Origin: JAFCUW01 sp049897565
Lineage (GTDB): Bacteria; Pseudomonadota; Gammaproteobacteria; Burkholderiales; Burkholderiaceae_D
Assembly: GCF_049897565.1 (NCBI RefSeq)
Contig: NZ_JAFCWM010000013.1
Span: 62,001 to 126,000 of the forward strand
DNA: 64,000 bases
Reading direction: 5' to 3'
A program made the translations under genes and the position numbers. The notes under the pieces are model-generated. The model saw only the letters and a list, made by a program, of their open reading frames with translations. It made no database searches and was not told the origin of the DNA. This document shows positions 43,247 to 51,368 of the stretch, piece by piece. Within the stretch, counting starts at the first letter, position 1, and the number at the start of each line of letters is the position of its first letter.

Positions 43247-43322
43247 GGGGTCAGGTCTGACATCGGTACACGAGGCCGCCAAGAATCAGGCAGGCTCTTG
43301 TACTAATGCCAGACCTGACCCC
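43247..43322. repeat. REP/REPIN-like inverted repeat, copy 2
   Basis: GGGGTCAGGTCTGACAT... at the left and ...GCCAGACCTGACCCC at the right, 76 bases overall; the two 24-base arms match at 21 positions. It lies between the convergent chemoreceptor and gcvP genes, 17 bases after the receptor stop. The same core recurs at 12085 and, in another arrangement, at 49751. Confidence 0.82.
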
Positions 43323-43340
43323 AGGATTGCAGACGAAAAA

Positions 43341-43363
43341 AATGGGCCCGCAGGCCCATTTTT
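43341..43363. terminator. Bidirectional terminator between chemoreceptor and gcvP
   Basis: AATGGGCC-CGCA-GGCCCATT, preceded by a run of A and followed by TTT, 18 bases before the gcvP stop. It can end transcripts from either side. Confidence 0.75.
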
Positions 43364-43380
43364 CATTGGCGACACGAGAT

Positions 43381-46251
43381 TTACTCGTAGTCGCTGACCG
43401 GCGCGCAGCCGCAGAACAGGTTGCGGTCGCCGTAGGCGTTGTCGGCGCGGCCGACCGGCGGCCAGTACTTCTGGCGCCGCAGCGACGCCACCGGGAACGC
43501 CGCCACTTCGCGGCTGTACTTGTGCTGCCAGTCGTCGGCCATCACCACTTCGGCGGTGTGCGGGGCGCCTTTCAGCGGATTGTCCTCGCGGTCGTACTCG
43601 CCGCGCTCGACCTTGACGATCTCGGCGTGGATGGCGATCATCGCATCGATGAAGCGGTCGATCTCGATCTTCGATTCGCTCTCGGTCGGTTCGATCATCA
43701 GGGTGCCCGGCACCGGGAAGCTCATCGTCGGCGCGTGAAAGCCGAAATCCATCAGGCGCTTGGCGACGTCTTCGTTGCTGATGCCGGTGGCGTCGGTCAG
43801 CGGACGCAGGTCGAGGATGCATTCGTGCGCGACCAGGCCGTCGTGGCCCGAGTACAGCACCGGATAGTGAGGCGCGAGCCGGCGCGCGATGTAGTTGGCG
43901 TTCAGGATCGCCACTTCGGTCGCCGCGGTCAGGCCTTCGCCGCCCATCATCGCGATGTACATCCACGAAATCGGCAGAATCGAGGCCGAGCCGTACGGCG
44001 CCGCGCTGACCGCGCCGATGCCCGCTTCGTCGCGCGTGTAGCCGGTCGAGCGCTGGTTCGGCAAGAACTTCGCCAGGTGCGCGCCGACGCCGATCGGGCC
44101 GACGCCAGGACCGCCGCCGCCGTGCGGAATGCAGAACGTCTTGTGCAGGTTCAGGTGGCTGACGTCGCCGCCGAAAGCGCCCGGCGCGGCCACGCCGACC
44201 AGCGCGTTCATGTTGGCGCCGTCGATGTAGACCTGGCCGCCGTGCGAGTGGATCACCTCGCACAGTTCGTCGATGCCTTCCTCGAACACACCGTGGGTGG
44301 ACGGATAGGTCACCATCACGCACGCCAGGTTCTTGCTGTGCTGCTCGGCCTTCGCCTTCAGGTCATCGAGGTCGACGTTGCCGCGCGCGTCGCATGCGGT
44401 GACAACCACCTTCATGCCGACCATGTTGGCCGACGCCGGATTGGTGCCGTGCGCCGATTGCGGGATGAGGCAGATGTTGCGGTGACCTTCGCCGCGCGAC
44501 TCGTGGTACGCCTTGATCACCAGCAGGCCCGCGTATTCGCCCTGCGAGCCGGCGTTCGGCTGCAGCGACACCGCGGCGTAGCCGGTCAACGCGCACAGCA
44601 TGTCTTCCAGTTGGCCGATCATTTCGCGGTAGCCGATCGTCTGCGCATCCGGCGCGAACGGGTGAATGTTGGAAAACTCGGGCCACGTCACCGGAATCAT
44701 CTCCGACGTCGCGTTCAGCTTCATCGTGCACGAACCGAGAGGGATCATGGTGCGGTCCAGCGCCAGGTCCTTGTCGGCCAGGCTGCGCAGGTAGCGCAGC
44801 ATCTCGTGTTCGGCGTGGTAGCGGTGGAAGGTCGGGTGGGTCAGGTAGGTGCTGGTGCGCGCCAGCTGCGCCGGGAAGGCGTCGTCGCCGAGCGCGTCGA
44901 AGTCCGCCTCGCCGGCGCCGAAGATTTTGCACAGCAGCGCGATGTCTTCGCGGGTGGTGGTTTCGTCGAGCGAGACGCCGACGTGGCCGCCATCGACCTT
45001 GCGCAGGTTGACGCCGTGTTCTACCGCGCTGGCGTGCAGCGCGTCGGCGCGGTCGGTGGCGATAGTGAGCGTATCGAACCAGGTCCGGTTGGCGAGCGCG
45101 AAGCCGGCTTTTTGCAGGGCGCCGGCCAGGATCGTGGTGAAGCGGTGCGTGCGGTTGGCGATCTGCGCCAGGCCCGCGGGACCGTGATATACCGCGTACA
45201 TCGACGCCATCACCGCCAGCAGCACCTGCGCGGTGCAGATGTTGGAGGTGGCTTTTTCACGGCGGATGTGCTGCTCGCGCGTTTGCAGCGCCAGGCGGTA
45301 CGCCTTGTTGCCCTGCGCGTCGATGGTCACGCCTACCAGGCGCCCGGCCATGCTGCGCTTGAATTCGTCGCGCGTGGCCAGGTAGCCGGCGTGCGGGCCG
45401 CCGAAGCCGAGCGGCACGCCGAAGCGCTGGCTGTTACCGACAACGACGTCGGCGCCCCATTCGCCCGGAGGCGTGAGCAAGGTCAGCGACAGCAGGTCGG
45501 CCGCCACGACGACCATCGCGCCCGAGGCATGCAGCTTCTCGCAGGCGGCGCGGTAGTCGCGCACGTCGCCATTGACGCCAGGGTACTGCAGCAGCACGCC
45601 GAAGCAGGCGTCGCTGATCGACTCGACCTCGCCGGCGGCGACGCTGCGCACTTCGATGCCGATCGGGCGGGCGCGCGTCTCGATCACTTCGCGCGTTTGC
45701 GGCAGCACGTCGTCGGCGACGTAGAACACGTTCGAGGCGGACTTGCCGACGCGCTGGATCAGCGTCATCGCCTCGGCGGCGGCGGTGCCTTCGTCGAGCA
45801 TCGACGAGTTGGCGATGCCCATGCCGGTCAGGTCGGTGACGACCTGCTGGAAGTTCAGGATCGCTTCAAGGCGGCCTTGCGAGATCTCCGGCTGGTACGG
45901 CGTGTACGCGGTGTACCAGGCCGGGTTTTCGAAGATATTGCGCAGCACGACAGGCGGGGTGATGGTGCTGGCGTAGCCCTGGCCGATCATCGACTTCATG
46001 ACCTTGTTCTGGCCCGCCAGGCCTTTGAGCTTGGCCAGCGCCGCACTTTCCGTCATCGGGTCGTAGAACTGGCCTAGTTCGAGCCGGCTGTTGTTGCGGA
46101 TGTTCGGCGGCACGATGGCGTCGATCAGCGCGGCGCGCGACGCGTAGCCGAGGGTCGACAGCATCGACGCCTGCTCGGATTCGGTAGGGCCGATATGGCG
46201 CGGGATGAACGCGCCGCGTGCTTCAAGTTGGGTCAGGCTGGTACGGGTCAT
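43381..46251 (-). CDS. gcvP: Glycine dehydrogenase (decarboxylating), P protein
   Basis: 956 residues, the size of the single-chain form. The N-terminal half (FIPRHIGPTESEQASML) and C-terminal half are both present. The PLP lysine is in NLHKTFCIPHGGGGPGVGPIGV. It decarboxylates glycine and passes the aminomethyl group to lipoyl-GcvH. ATG 46251 is preferred over an ATG 33 bases earlier because homologues start MTRTSLTQLE-like. It is the last gene of the operon, 76 bases after gcvH. Confidence 0.96.
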   Translation of the reverse strand: MTRTSLTQLEARGAFIPRHIGPTESEQASMLSTLGYASRAALIDAIVPPNIRNNSRLELGQFYDPMTESAALAKLKGLAGQNKVMKSMIGQGYASTITPPVVLRNIFENPAWYTAYTPYQPEISQGRLEAILNFQQVVTDLTGMGIANSSMLDEGTAAAEAMTLIQRVGKSASNVFYVADDVLPQTREVIETRARPIGIEVRSVAAGEVESISDACFGVLLQYPGVNGDVRDYRAACEKLHASGAMVVVAADLLSLTLLTPPGEWGADVVVGNSQRFGVPLGFGGPHAGYLATRDEFKRSMAGRLVGVTIDAQGNKAYRLALQTREQHIRREKATSNICTAQVLLAVMASMYAVYHGPAGLAQIANRTHRFTTILAGALQKAGFALANRTWFDTLTIATDRADALHASAVEHGVNLRKVDGGHVGVSLDETTTREDIALLCKIFGAGEADFDALGDDAFPAQLARTSTYLTHPTFHRYHAEHEMLRYLRSLADKDLALDRTMIPLGSCTMKLNATSEMIPVTWPEFSNIHPFAPDAQTIGYREMIGQLEDMLCALTGYAAVSLQPNAGSQGEYAGLLVIKAYHESRGEGHRNICLIPQSAHGTNPASANMVGMKVVVTACDARGNVDLDDLKAKAEQHSKNLACVMVTYPSTHGVFEEGIDELCEVIHSHGGQVYIDGANMNALVGVAAPGAFGGDVSHLNLHKTFCIPHGGGGPGVGPIGVGAHLAKFLPNQRSTGYTRDEAGIGAVSAAPYGSASILPISWMYIAMMGGEGLTAATEVAILNANYIARRLAPHYPVLYSGHDGLVAHECILDLRPLTDATGISNEDVAKRLMDFGFHAPTMSFPVPGTLMIEPTESESKIEIDRFIDAMIAIHAEIVKVERGEYDREDNPLKGAPHTAEVVMADDWQHKYSREVAAFPVASLRRQKYWPPVGRADNAYGDRNLFCGCAPVSDYE

Positions 46252-46327
46252 TGTAAGGGCCAAAAATATTCGCCCGCGGCGCATGGGCGCCGTGGGCCGG
46301 GGTCAGGGGAGGGCGGGGGACTGCCGG

Positions 46328-46708
46328 TCAGTCCGCGGTGTTTTTGCCGTAGGTGTCGGCGTCGAGCAGGCCGTTGACTGCGTTCGGGTCGCTCGGCTTC
46401 AATTTGAACAGCCATGCCGCGTAGGCATCCGCGTTGATCGACTCCGGCCCTGCGGCAACGGCGTCGTTGACCGCGGTGACGGTGCCGCTGACGGGCGCGT
46501 AGATGTCGCTGGCCGCTTTCACCGACTCGACCACCGCGGCGTCGTCGCCAGCGGTGAACGACTTGCCGACCGTTGGCAGTTCGACGAACACGATGTCGCC
46601 CAGCGCGTCCTGCGCGTACTCGGTGATGCCGACGGTCAGCGTGCCATCGACTTCGGCGCGGACCCACTCATGGGATTCGGTGTATTTCAGGTCGGCTGGG
46701 ATGTTCAT
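46328..46708 (-). CDS. gcvH: Glycine cleavage H protein
   Basis: 126 residues from ATG 46708, with GGAG seven bases upstream. KYTESHEWVRAEVDGTLTVGITEYAQDALGDIVFVELP is the fold signature, and VESVKAASDIYAPVSG holds the lipoylated lysine. It shuttles the aminomethyl group among P, T and L proteins. It lies 42 bases after gcvT. Confidence 0.97.
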   Translation of the reverse strand: MNIPADLKYTESHEWVRAEVDGTLTVGITEYAQDALGDIVFVELPTVGKSFTAGDDAAVVESVKAASDIYAPVSGTVTAVNDAVAAGPESINADAYAAWLFKLKPSDPNAVNGLLDADTYGKNTAD

Positions 46709-46750
46709 GTATGGCTCCAAAGGTGAGTTCTAATTAGTGTTAGTGACGAT

Positions 46751-47869
46751 TCAGGCAACGAGGATCTTACCGTTTCGGACAAATGGCAGCTTGACGACGG
46801 TGGCGGCGAGCTGCTTGTCGCGGATTTCAACCTTGACGGTATCGCCGACGGCCACGCTCATCGGCACGCGCGCCAGCGCAATCGCCTGCTGCATGCTTGG
46901 GCTGAAGGTGCCGCTGGTGATTTCTCCAACCGAGCCGTCGGCGCCGATGACGTTCTGGTGGGCGCGCAGCACGCCGCCCTTTTCGCGCAGGATCAGGCCG
47001 AGGAACTGGAAGCGCTGGCCCATGCTCTTCAACGCGTCCTTGCCGATGAAGTCGCGCTCGGACACCAGGTCGATCGTCCATGCCAGGCCGGCGTCGAGCG
47101 GGTTGACCGTCTCGTCCATGTCCTGGCCATACAGGTTCATGCCAGCTTCCAGGCGCAGCGTGTCGCGCGCGCCCAGGCCTGCCGGCTTGACGCCGGCCGC
47201 CACCAGCGCGTTCCACAGCGCGTCGGCCTGCGTCGCGGGAAAGGCCAGTTCGAAACCGTCTTCGCCGGTGTAGCCGGTGCGCGCCACCATCACTTCGCCG
47301 AACGCGGTGTCGTGGACGATGACGGCGTTGAACGGCTTGAGCGGTTCCGACGCAGCTTGCGCCGTTGACAGCACCTGCCACACCTTGGTGCGCGCGTTCG
47401 GGCCCTGCACGGCGACCAGCGCCATCGCGTTGGCGCCATCGCGGCGCTGGGTGACCGTAACGGCGCTGCCGGTGGCGGCGTTTTGGGCGGCGATCCATTC
47501 GATGTCTTTTTCGGCGGTGCCGGCGTTGACCACCAGGCGGAACCAGGTCTCGCTGAAGAAGTAGACGATCAGGTCGTCGATGACGAAGCCTTGCGGGTTC
47601 AGCATGCACGAGTAGAGCGCCTTGCCGGCGACCTGCAGCTTGTCGACGTTATTGGCCAGCAGGCCGCGCAGGAAAGGGCGCGCGTTGGCGCCCTCGATGT
47701 CGACGACGCACATGTGCGAGACGTCGAACATGCCGACGTCGGTGCGCACGGCGTGGTGTTCCTCGATCTGCGAGCCGTAATTGACGGGCATGTCCCAGCC
47801 GCCGAAATCGACCATCTTGGCGCCGGCGGCGCGGTGGGCGGAATTGAGCGGGGTCGTTTTGAGCGTCAT
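46751..47869 (-). CDS. gcvT: Aminomethyltransferase, glycine cleavage T protein
   Basis: 372 residues from ATG 47869, with GAGGA nine bases upstream. HRAAGAKMVDFGGWDMPVNYGSQIEEHHAVRTDVGMFDVSHM is the N-terminal signature; GYTGEDGFELAFP and the C-terminal beta barrel (LILREKGGVLRAHQ..., GEITSGTFSPSM) follow. It transfers the methylene to tetrahydrofolate and releases ammonia. First gene of gcvT-gcvH-gcvP, behind a tandem glycine riboswitch 82 bases upstream. Confidence 0.97.
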   Translation of the reverse strand: MTLKTTPLNSAHRAAGAKMVDFGGWDMPVNYGSQIEEHHAVRTDVGMFDVSHMCVVDIEGANARPFLRGLLANNVDKLQVAGKALYSCMLNPQGFVIDDLIVYFFSETWFRLVVNAGTAEKDIEWIAAQNAATGSAVTVTQRRDGANAMALVAVQGPNARTKVWQVLSTAQAASEPLKPFNAVIVHDTAFGEVMVARTGYTGEDGFELAFPATQADALWNALVAAGVKPAGLGARDTLRLEAGMNLYGQDMDETVNPLDAGLAWTIDLVSERDFIGKDALKSMGQRFQFLGLILREKGGVLRAHQNVIGADGSVGEITSGTFSPSMQQAIALARVPMSVAVGDTVKVEIRDKQLAATVVKLPFVRNGKILVA

Positions 47870-47950
47870 GGAATCCTCGAGGCAGGGTAAACAAAAGGGT
47901 CGCAGACCAGCGCGGACAAGCGTTTCCGCCGCCGACCTCTGATCGCGCCC

Positions 47951-48147
47951 CTCTGTCCTTGATACCTGAGAGATAGCGGAAACAATTCCGCCTGCCCCTT
48001 CGGTGGGCCGCCGGCTGTGCGCCGCGGCCGCTCTCCAGAGTTTGATGCAGCGGCACCTACACCGCCGACCCTTGACCGGTCCTTTTGCCTGAGAGTTTTT
48101 GGGTGATGCCCCTTCGGCGGCAGCGCGTGGCTGCCCTCTCCCGATCA
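47951..48147 (-). promoter_or_regulatory. Tandem glycine riboswitch (two aptamers)
   Basis: Read on the minus strand. Aptamer 1 (about 48147-48077) has GGGAGAGGGCAGC, GCCGCCGAAGGGGCA and CTCTCAGGCAAAAGGACCG; aptamer 2 (about 48040-47951) has CTCTGGAGAG, CCCACCGAAGGGGCA and TCTCTCAGGTATCAAGGACAGAG. These are the conserved glycine-aptamer strands, arranged twice with a linker. In this class glycine binding turns on gcvTHP expression. No clear terminator stem is visible between aptamer 2 and gcvT, so control may be translational. Confidence 0.93.
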
Positions 48148-48156
48148 AGATTGTGG

Positions 48157-48185
48157 AGGATATGCCAGCGGGGCCGCGGTGTCAA
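48157..48185 (-). promoter_or_regulatory. Sigma70 promoter of the gcvTHP operon
   Basis: Minus strand: TTGACA (48185-48180), 17-base spacer, TATCCT (48162-48157). The predicted start is near 48150, at the first aptamer strand of the riboswitch, which supports it strongly. The 48186-48447 stretch also drives the divergent ClpP-like gene; a TTGACA at 48267 has no good -10. Confidence 0.75.
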
Positions 48186-48447
48186 CCTGTCGGCGCCGCC
48201 GGCGGCGGTAAAGAGCGCCCTCAAAGCAAGCAATCTGCTATGCAAAAAGAATAATCGGCACGCCGCTTGACAACGGTTAAATGGCGCCATGTGACATAAC
48301 ACAATCTGCAGTGCGCGATCAAGACAAGTGCTGACGGAAACCGTTATCCATTGAATGCTGGCAACGCGCGCACGAATGCGGGGAGCGCGAGCCTTTCTCC
48401 AGCTCTGTTTGTTAAAATGAGGCATCCACCATGCGGGCAAAATCATC

Positions 48448-49008
48448 ATGACCGAAGAATCGACAAGACATCCGAAAGAAGCGTGGTTCACCCTGTCCGG
48501 TGACGTCAACAGCGATATGGTCCACCGCGTGTTCGAAGCGGTATCGACCATGACGGAGGAGGGCATCGACACTGCCCACGTCCTGGTGCAGTCAAATGGC
48601 GGCTACGTCAGCGATGGCTTGTGCCTGTACAACTTCATGGCGCGCTCGCCGATCAATTTTGTGATGTGCAACGGCGGCGCGGTGGCGTCGATCGCTGTCA
48701 TCGTGTTCCTGTCAGGCACGAAGCGCTATGCCAGTGAAACTGCCCGGTTCATGGTGCACAAGTCGCACGCCACAGCTTCGCCTGGCGCGCGGCCGGACGC
48801 GCTCAACATCATCGTCGAAGGACTGCGCGCCGACGATGCCCGCACGGAGGCGATTCTGCGCAAGCATATCGAACTGGCGCCGGAACAGTGGGCGATCCAC
48901 CAGTACTCCGACCTGCACCTGACGTCGCGCGACGCCAAGATTGCAGGCATGATCACCGACATCGGCGACTTCGCTCCGCCGAAGGGCGCGCACCTGCGCA
49001 ACATCTAG
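48448..49008 (+). CDS. ClpP-like serine protease, stand-alone
   Basis: 186 residues of the ClpP/crotonase fold. VLVQSNGGYVSDGLCLYNFM leads into GGAVASIAVIVFLSGTKRYASETARFMVHKSH, giving a Ser (ASIA) and His (VHKSH) at the ClpP positions. The third residue should be an Asp in the helix after DDARTEAILRK. It differs from housekeeping ClpP, is not next to clpX or tig, and has no N-terminal propeptide. It may be a ClpP paralogue or an inactive one; its substrates and ATPase partner are unknown. Confidence 0.72.
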   Translation: MTEESTRHPKEAWFTLSGDVNSDMVHRVFEAVSTMTEEGIDTAHVLVQSNGGYVSDGLCLYNFMARSPINFVMCNGGAVASIAVIVFLSGTKRYASETARFMVHKSHATASPGARPDALNIIVEGLRADDARTEAILRKHIELAPEQWAIHQYSDLHLTSRDAKIAGMITDIGDFAPPKGAHLRNI

Positions 49009-49059
49009 CCGAACCACGCACATCCGCCGCATCGTGCGCGCATCTGCAACCACGATGTA

Positions 49060-49097
49060 AAAGAGTCTGTCAACGGCTTGGCCGCTGCAGACTCTTT
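49060..49097 (+). terminator. Terminator after the ClpP-like gene
   Basis: AAAGAGTCTG (49060-49069) pairs perfectly over 10 bases with CAGACTCTTT (49088-49097), giving an 18-base loop. The 49009-49184 gap otherwise holds nothing I can support. Confidence 0.6.
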
Positions 49098-49184
49098 CGG
49101 TGTTCCTGTTTGGCGACTGTTGGCAGGGCCCGGAAACCCGGCGCTGCCCAGCGAACCTACCTGTTCAAACTACTGCGCTGGAAG

Positions 49185-49565
49185 TTAGCGCTTGTCGTCG
49201 TTCTTGTGGCTTTGGCGGCCGGCAGCGGCATGCTGCTCCGGGGTTCCGCCGCGCGTGCCTGCCGATCCGGAAGCATTTTGCTTACTGTCCGATCCTGATG
49301 AACCCGCCTGCTTGCTGTCCGATCCGGATGAGCCGGACTGCTTGCTGCTGCCGCTGTTGCTGGCGTCGTTCTTGTGGCTTTGACGGCCCGTTTCCACATG
49401 CTGCTCATGGGTGCCGCCCTGTCCGCCGGAACGCGAGCCCGATGAACCGCTGCCCGCACCTTGTGAATTGGACTGCTGGATCCCGCTGGAACTGTCGCTT
49501 TGCTTGCTCGATTTCGAGCTGGCGCTTTGTGTGGTGCTGCCCTGGTCTTTTTGGTTCGACTTCAT
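49185..49565 (-). CDS. Serine/glycine-rich protein with KGG-like repeats
   Basis: 126 residues of low-complexity Ser/Gly/Gln/Lys. Two copies of a short unit, GTHEQHVETGRQSHKND and GTPEQHAAAGRQSHKND, resemble stress-induced KGG repeats. Between them two copies of GSSGSDSKQ occur, with matching DNA repeats. ATG 49565 (MKSNQKDQG) is preferred because AAGGA is six bases upstream; an ATG two codons earlier is in frame. Probably disordered and hydrophilic, perhaps a desiccation or stress protein. Function unproven. Confidence 0.65.
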   Translation of the reverse strand: MKSNQKDQGSTTQSASSKSSKQSDSSSGIQQSNSQGAGSGSSGSRSGGQGGTHEQHVETGRQSHKNDASNSGSSKQSGSSGSDSKQAGSSGSDSKQNASGSAGTRGGTPEQHAAAGRQSHKNDDKR

Positions 49566-49750
49566 GTTCATTCCTTTACAAAGTTTGAAATGTCGTACGC
49601 CGGTTTCTAGCGGAAACAATTATTTTCGTTAGCATTTCCGGAAACACAATCATGCAATTGACATCCATGCATCGGTATCAGAAAACTGCTTGGTCGCTTG
49701 TAGGAGATAGGCCTACCGGTTTGAAATGTTTTAGAAGCGGAGCGCAAACG

Positions 49751-49784
49751 AAAATGGGGTCAGACCTAGGTCTGACCCCATTTT
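49751..49784. repeat. 34-bp perfect palindrome carrying GGGGTCAG
   Basis: AAAATGGGGTCAGACC followed by TAGGTCTGACCCCATTTT reads as its own reverse complement across all 34 bases (49751-49784). It shares GGGGTCAG and GGTCTGAC with the repeats at 12085 and 43247 but is packed with no spacer. It lies 21 bases beyond the stop of the chemoreceptor gene at 49805, so it may be its terminator. The 49572-49750 part of the gap holds nothing clear. Confidence 0.85.
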
Positions 49785-49804
49785 GGAAGTTCAAGCTCGG
49801 GAGA

Positions 49805-51127
49805 TTAAAACTCTTCCCAGTCGACGTCCGGCTTGGTCACCGTGTTGCGCTTTGGGGCGGCGGCGCGCACTGGCGGCACGCCGCGGGCGCGCCGTGGCGT
49901 TTCGGCCTTTGCGCTGGCCGGCTTGGCCGGATTGCTCGCGATCAAGTGGATCTGCGCGGCCGGGCGCGTGTGCTCGGCGCCCAGCACGAACGTGCTGAGG
50001 ACCCGGTTCAGGCTGCCTGCATGGTCGCGCATCGACGCCGCCGCGGCCGCCGCTTCTTCGACCAGCGCCGCATTTTGCTGGGTGGCCTGGTCCATTGCCG
50101 CGATCGCCTGGTTGACCTGCTCGATGCCGGTGGTCTGCTCGGCGCTGGCGTCGGCGATCTCGCCGATGATGCCAGTCACCCGCTTGACGCTGGTGACGAC
50201 CTCGTTCATGGTGTTGCCGGCTTTGTCGGCCAGCAGCGTGCCGGCGTTGACTTTCTCGACTGAATCGTCGATCAGCGCCTTGATTTCCTTGGCCGCCGCC
50301 GCCGAGCGCTGCGCGAGGTTGCGCACTTCCGAGGCGACGACGGCAAAACCGCGTCCCTGTTCGCCGGCGCGCGCCGCCTCGACCGCGGCGTTCAGCGCCA
50401 GGATGTTGGTCTGGAAAGCGATGCCGTCGATGACGCCGATGATTTCGGCGATCCGCTTGGACGAGTCATTAATCGACGCCATCGTGCCGACCACTTCCGA
50501 CACCACTTCGCCGCCCTTGACCGCCACTTCCGATGCCGACACCGCCAGCTTGCTGGCCTGGTGGGCGTGGTCGGCGTTCTGCTTGACGGTGACGGTGAGC
50601 TGCTCCATCGACGACGCCGTTTCTTCAAGCGACGCCGCCTGCTGCTCGGTGCGCGCGCACAGGTCGATGCTGCCGGTGGAAATTTCGCCGGCGCCGCAAG
50701 TGATCGATTCGGTGCCGGAGCGCACCTGCACGATCATGCCGACCAGCTTGTCGCTCATGTCCTGCATGGTGCGCAGCAGCAAGCCCGCTTCGCCACGCGC
50801 CGAGCTGTCGATCTTGGTGCTGAGGTCGCCCGCGGCGACGCGCCGCGCCACCAGCACCGCCTCGTGGATCGGGCGCGCCACTTCGGCCGCCAGCCAGATG
50901 CACAGCACTACGGCCACCACCAGGTTCAGCGCCAGCAACACCATGCTCCAGCTGCGCACCGCGCCAAATTCCGCCTGCGTTGCCTTGGCGCCGGCCTGCA
51001 CCACCAATTCGCTGATCTGCGCCATCTGTCCCAGCAGCCACACCGAGGTCATCACGCCAAGCAAGAGGACGATGGCGAAGCACGCAAACAGCTTGGTGCT
51101 GGTTTTCAGCTGGCGAATCGATTTCAT
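49805..51127 (-). CDS. Methyl-accepting chemotaxis protein with CheR tether
   Basis: 440 residues. Two spans at about 14-33 and 62-84 leave only a ~28-residue periplasmic loop, too small for a usual ligand domain. HAMP (to ~135), adaptation helices and a canonical signalling tip (VIDGIAFQTNILALNAAVEAARAGEQGRGFAVVA) follow. The C-terminus ends DWEEF, matching the xWxxF tether that recruits CheR/CheB. It should report on membrane or cytoplasmic state, or through a partner protein. Monocistronic on the minus strand. Confidence 0.93.
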   Translation of the reverse strand: MKSIRQLKTSTKLFACFAIVLLLGVMTSVWLLGQMAQISELVVQAGAKATQAEFGAVRSWSMVLLALNLVVAVVLCIWLAAEVARPIHEAVLVARRVAAGDLSTKIDSSARGEAGLLLRTMQDMSDKLVGMIVQVRSGTESITCGAGEISTGSIDLCARTEQQAASLEETASSMEQLTVTVKQNADHAHQASKLAVSASEVAVKGGEVVSEVVGTMASINDSSKRIAEIIGVIDGIAFQTNILALNAAVEAARAGEQGRGFAVVASEVRNLAQRSAAAAKEIKALIDDSVEKVNAGTLLADKAGNTMNEVVTSVKRVTGIIGEIADASAEQTTGIEQVNQAIAAMDQATQQNAALVEEAAAAAASMRDHAGSLNRVLSTFVLGAEHTRPAAQIHLIASNPAKPASAKAETPRRARGVPPVRAAAPKRNTVTKPDVDWEEF

Positions 51128-51368
51128 GGAGAATCCTTTGCGCAGACAGGGGGCGGGTTCTTTATGTTAGGGAAACTGTATGCCAACACTATTGCGTGAA
51201 ATCAAATTAGCAGGCGGGTGGGGAACGGCGCGGTGGCCAGTTTTATGTGGCGAAAATCATCAGAATGCGAAAAAACTGCAGAAAATAGGTGTTTAACTAT
51301 TGCCTTGTGGAAATAATCTGCCAAAATGGGATGGCGCATAGAAAGTTGCGATCAAGGCAAACAGACCC

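Noticed and set aside
43306..46077. Long open frame antisense to gcvP
   Set aside because: High-GC shadow of gcvP on the opposite strand, Arg/Gly/Ala/His-rich with no motif; gcvP is certain.
46300..46320. GGGGTCAGG next to gcvH as a further repeat copy
   Set aside because: Only about nine bases match and there is no inverted partner.
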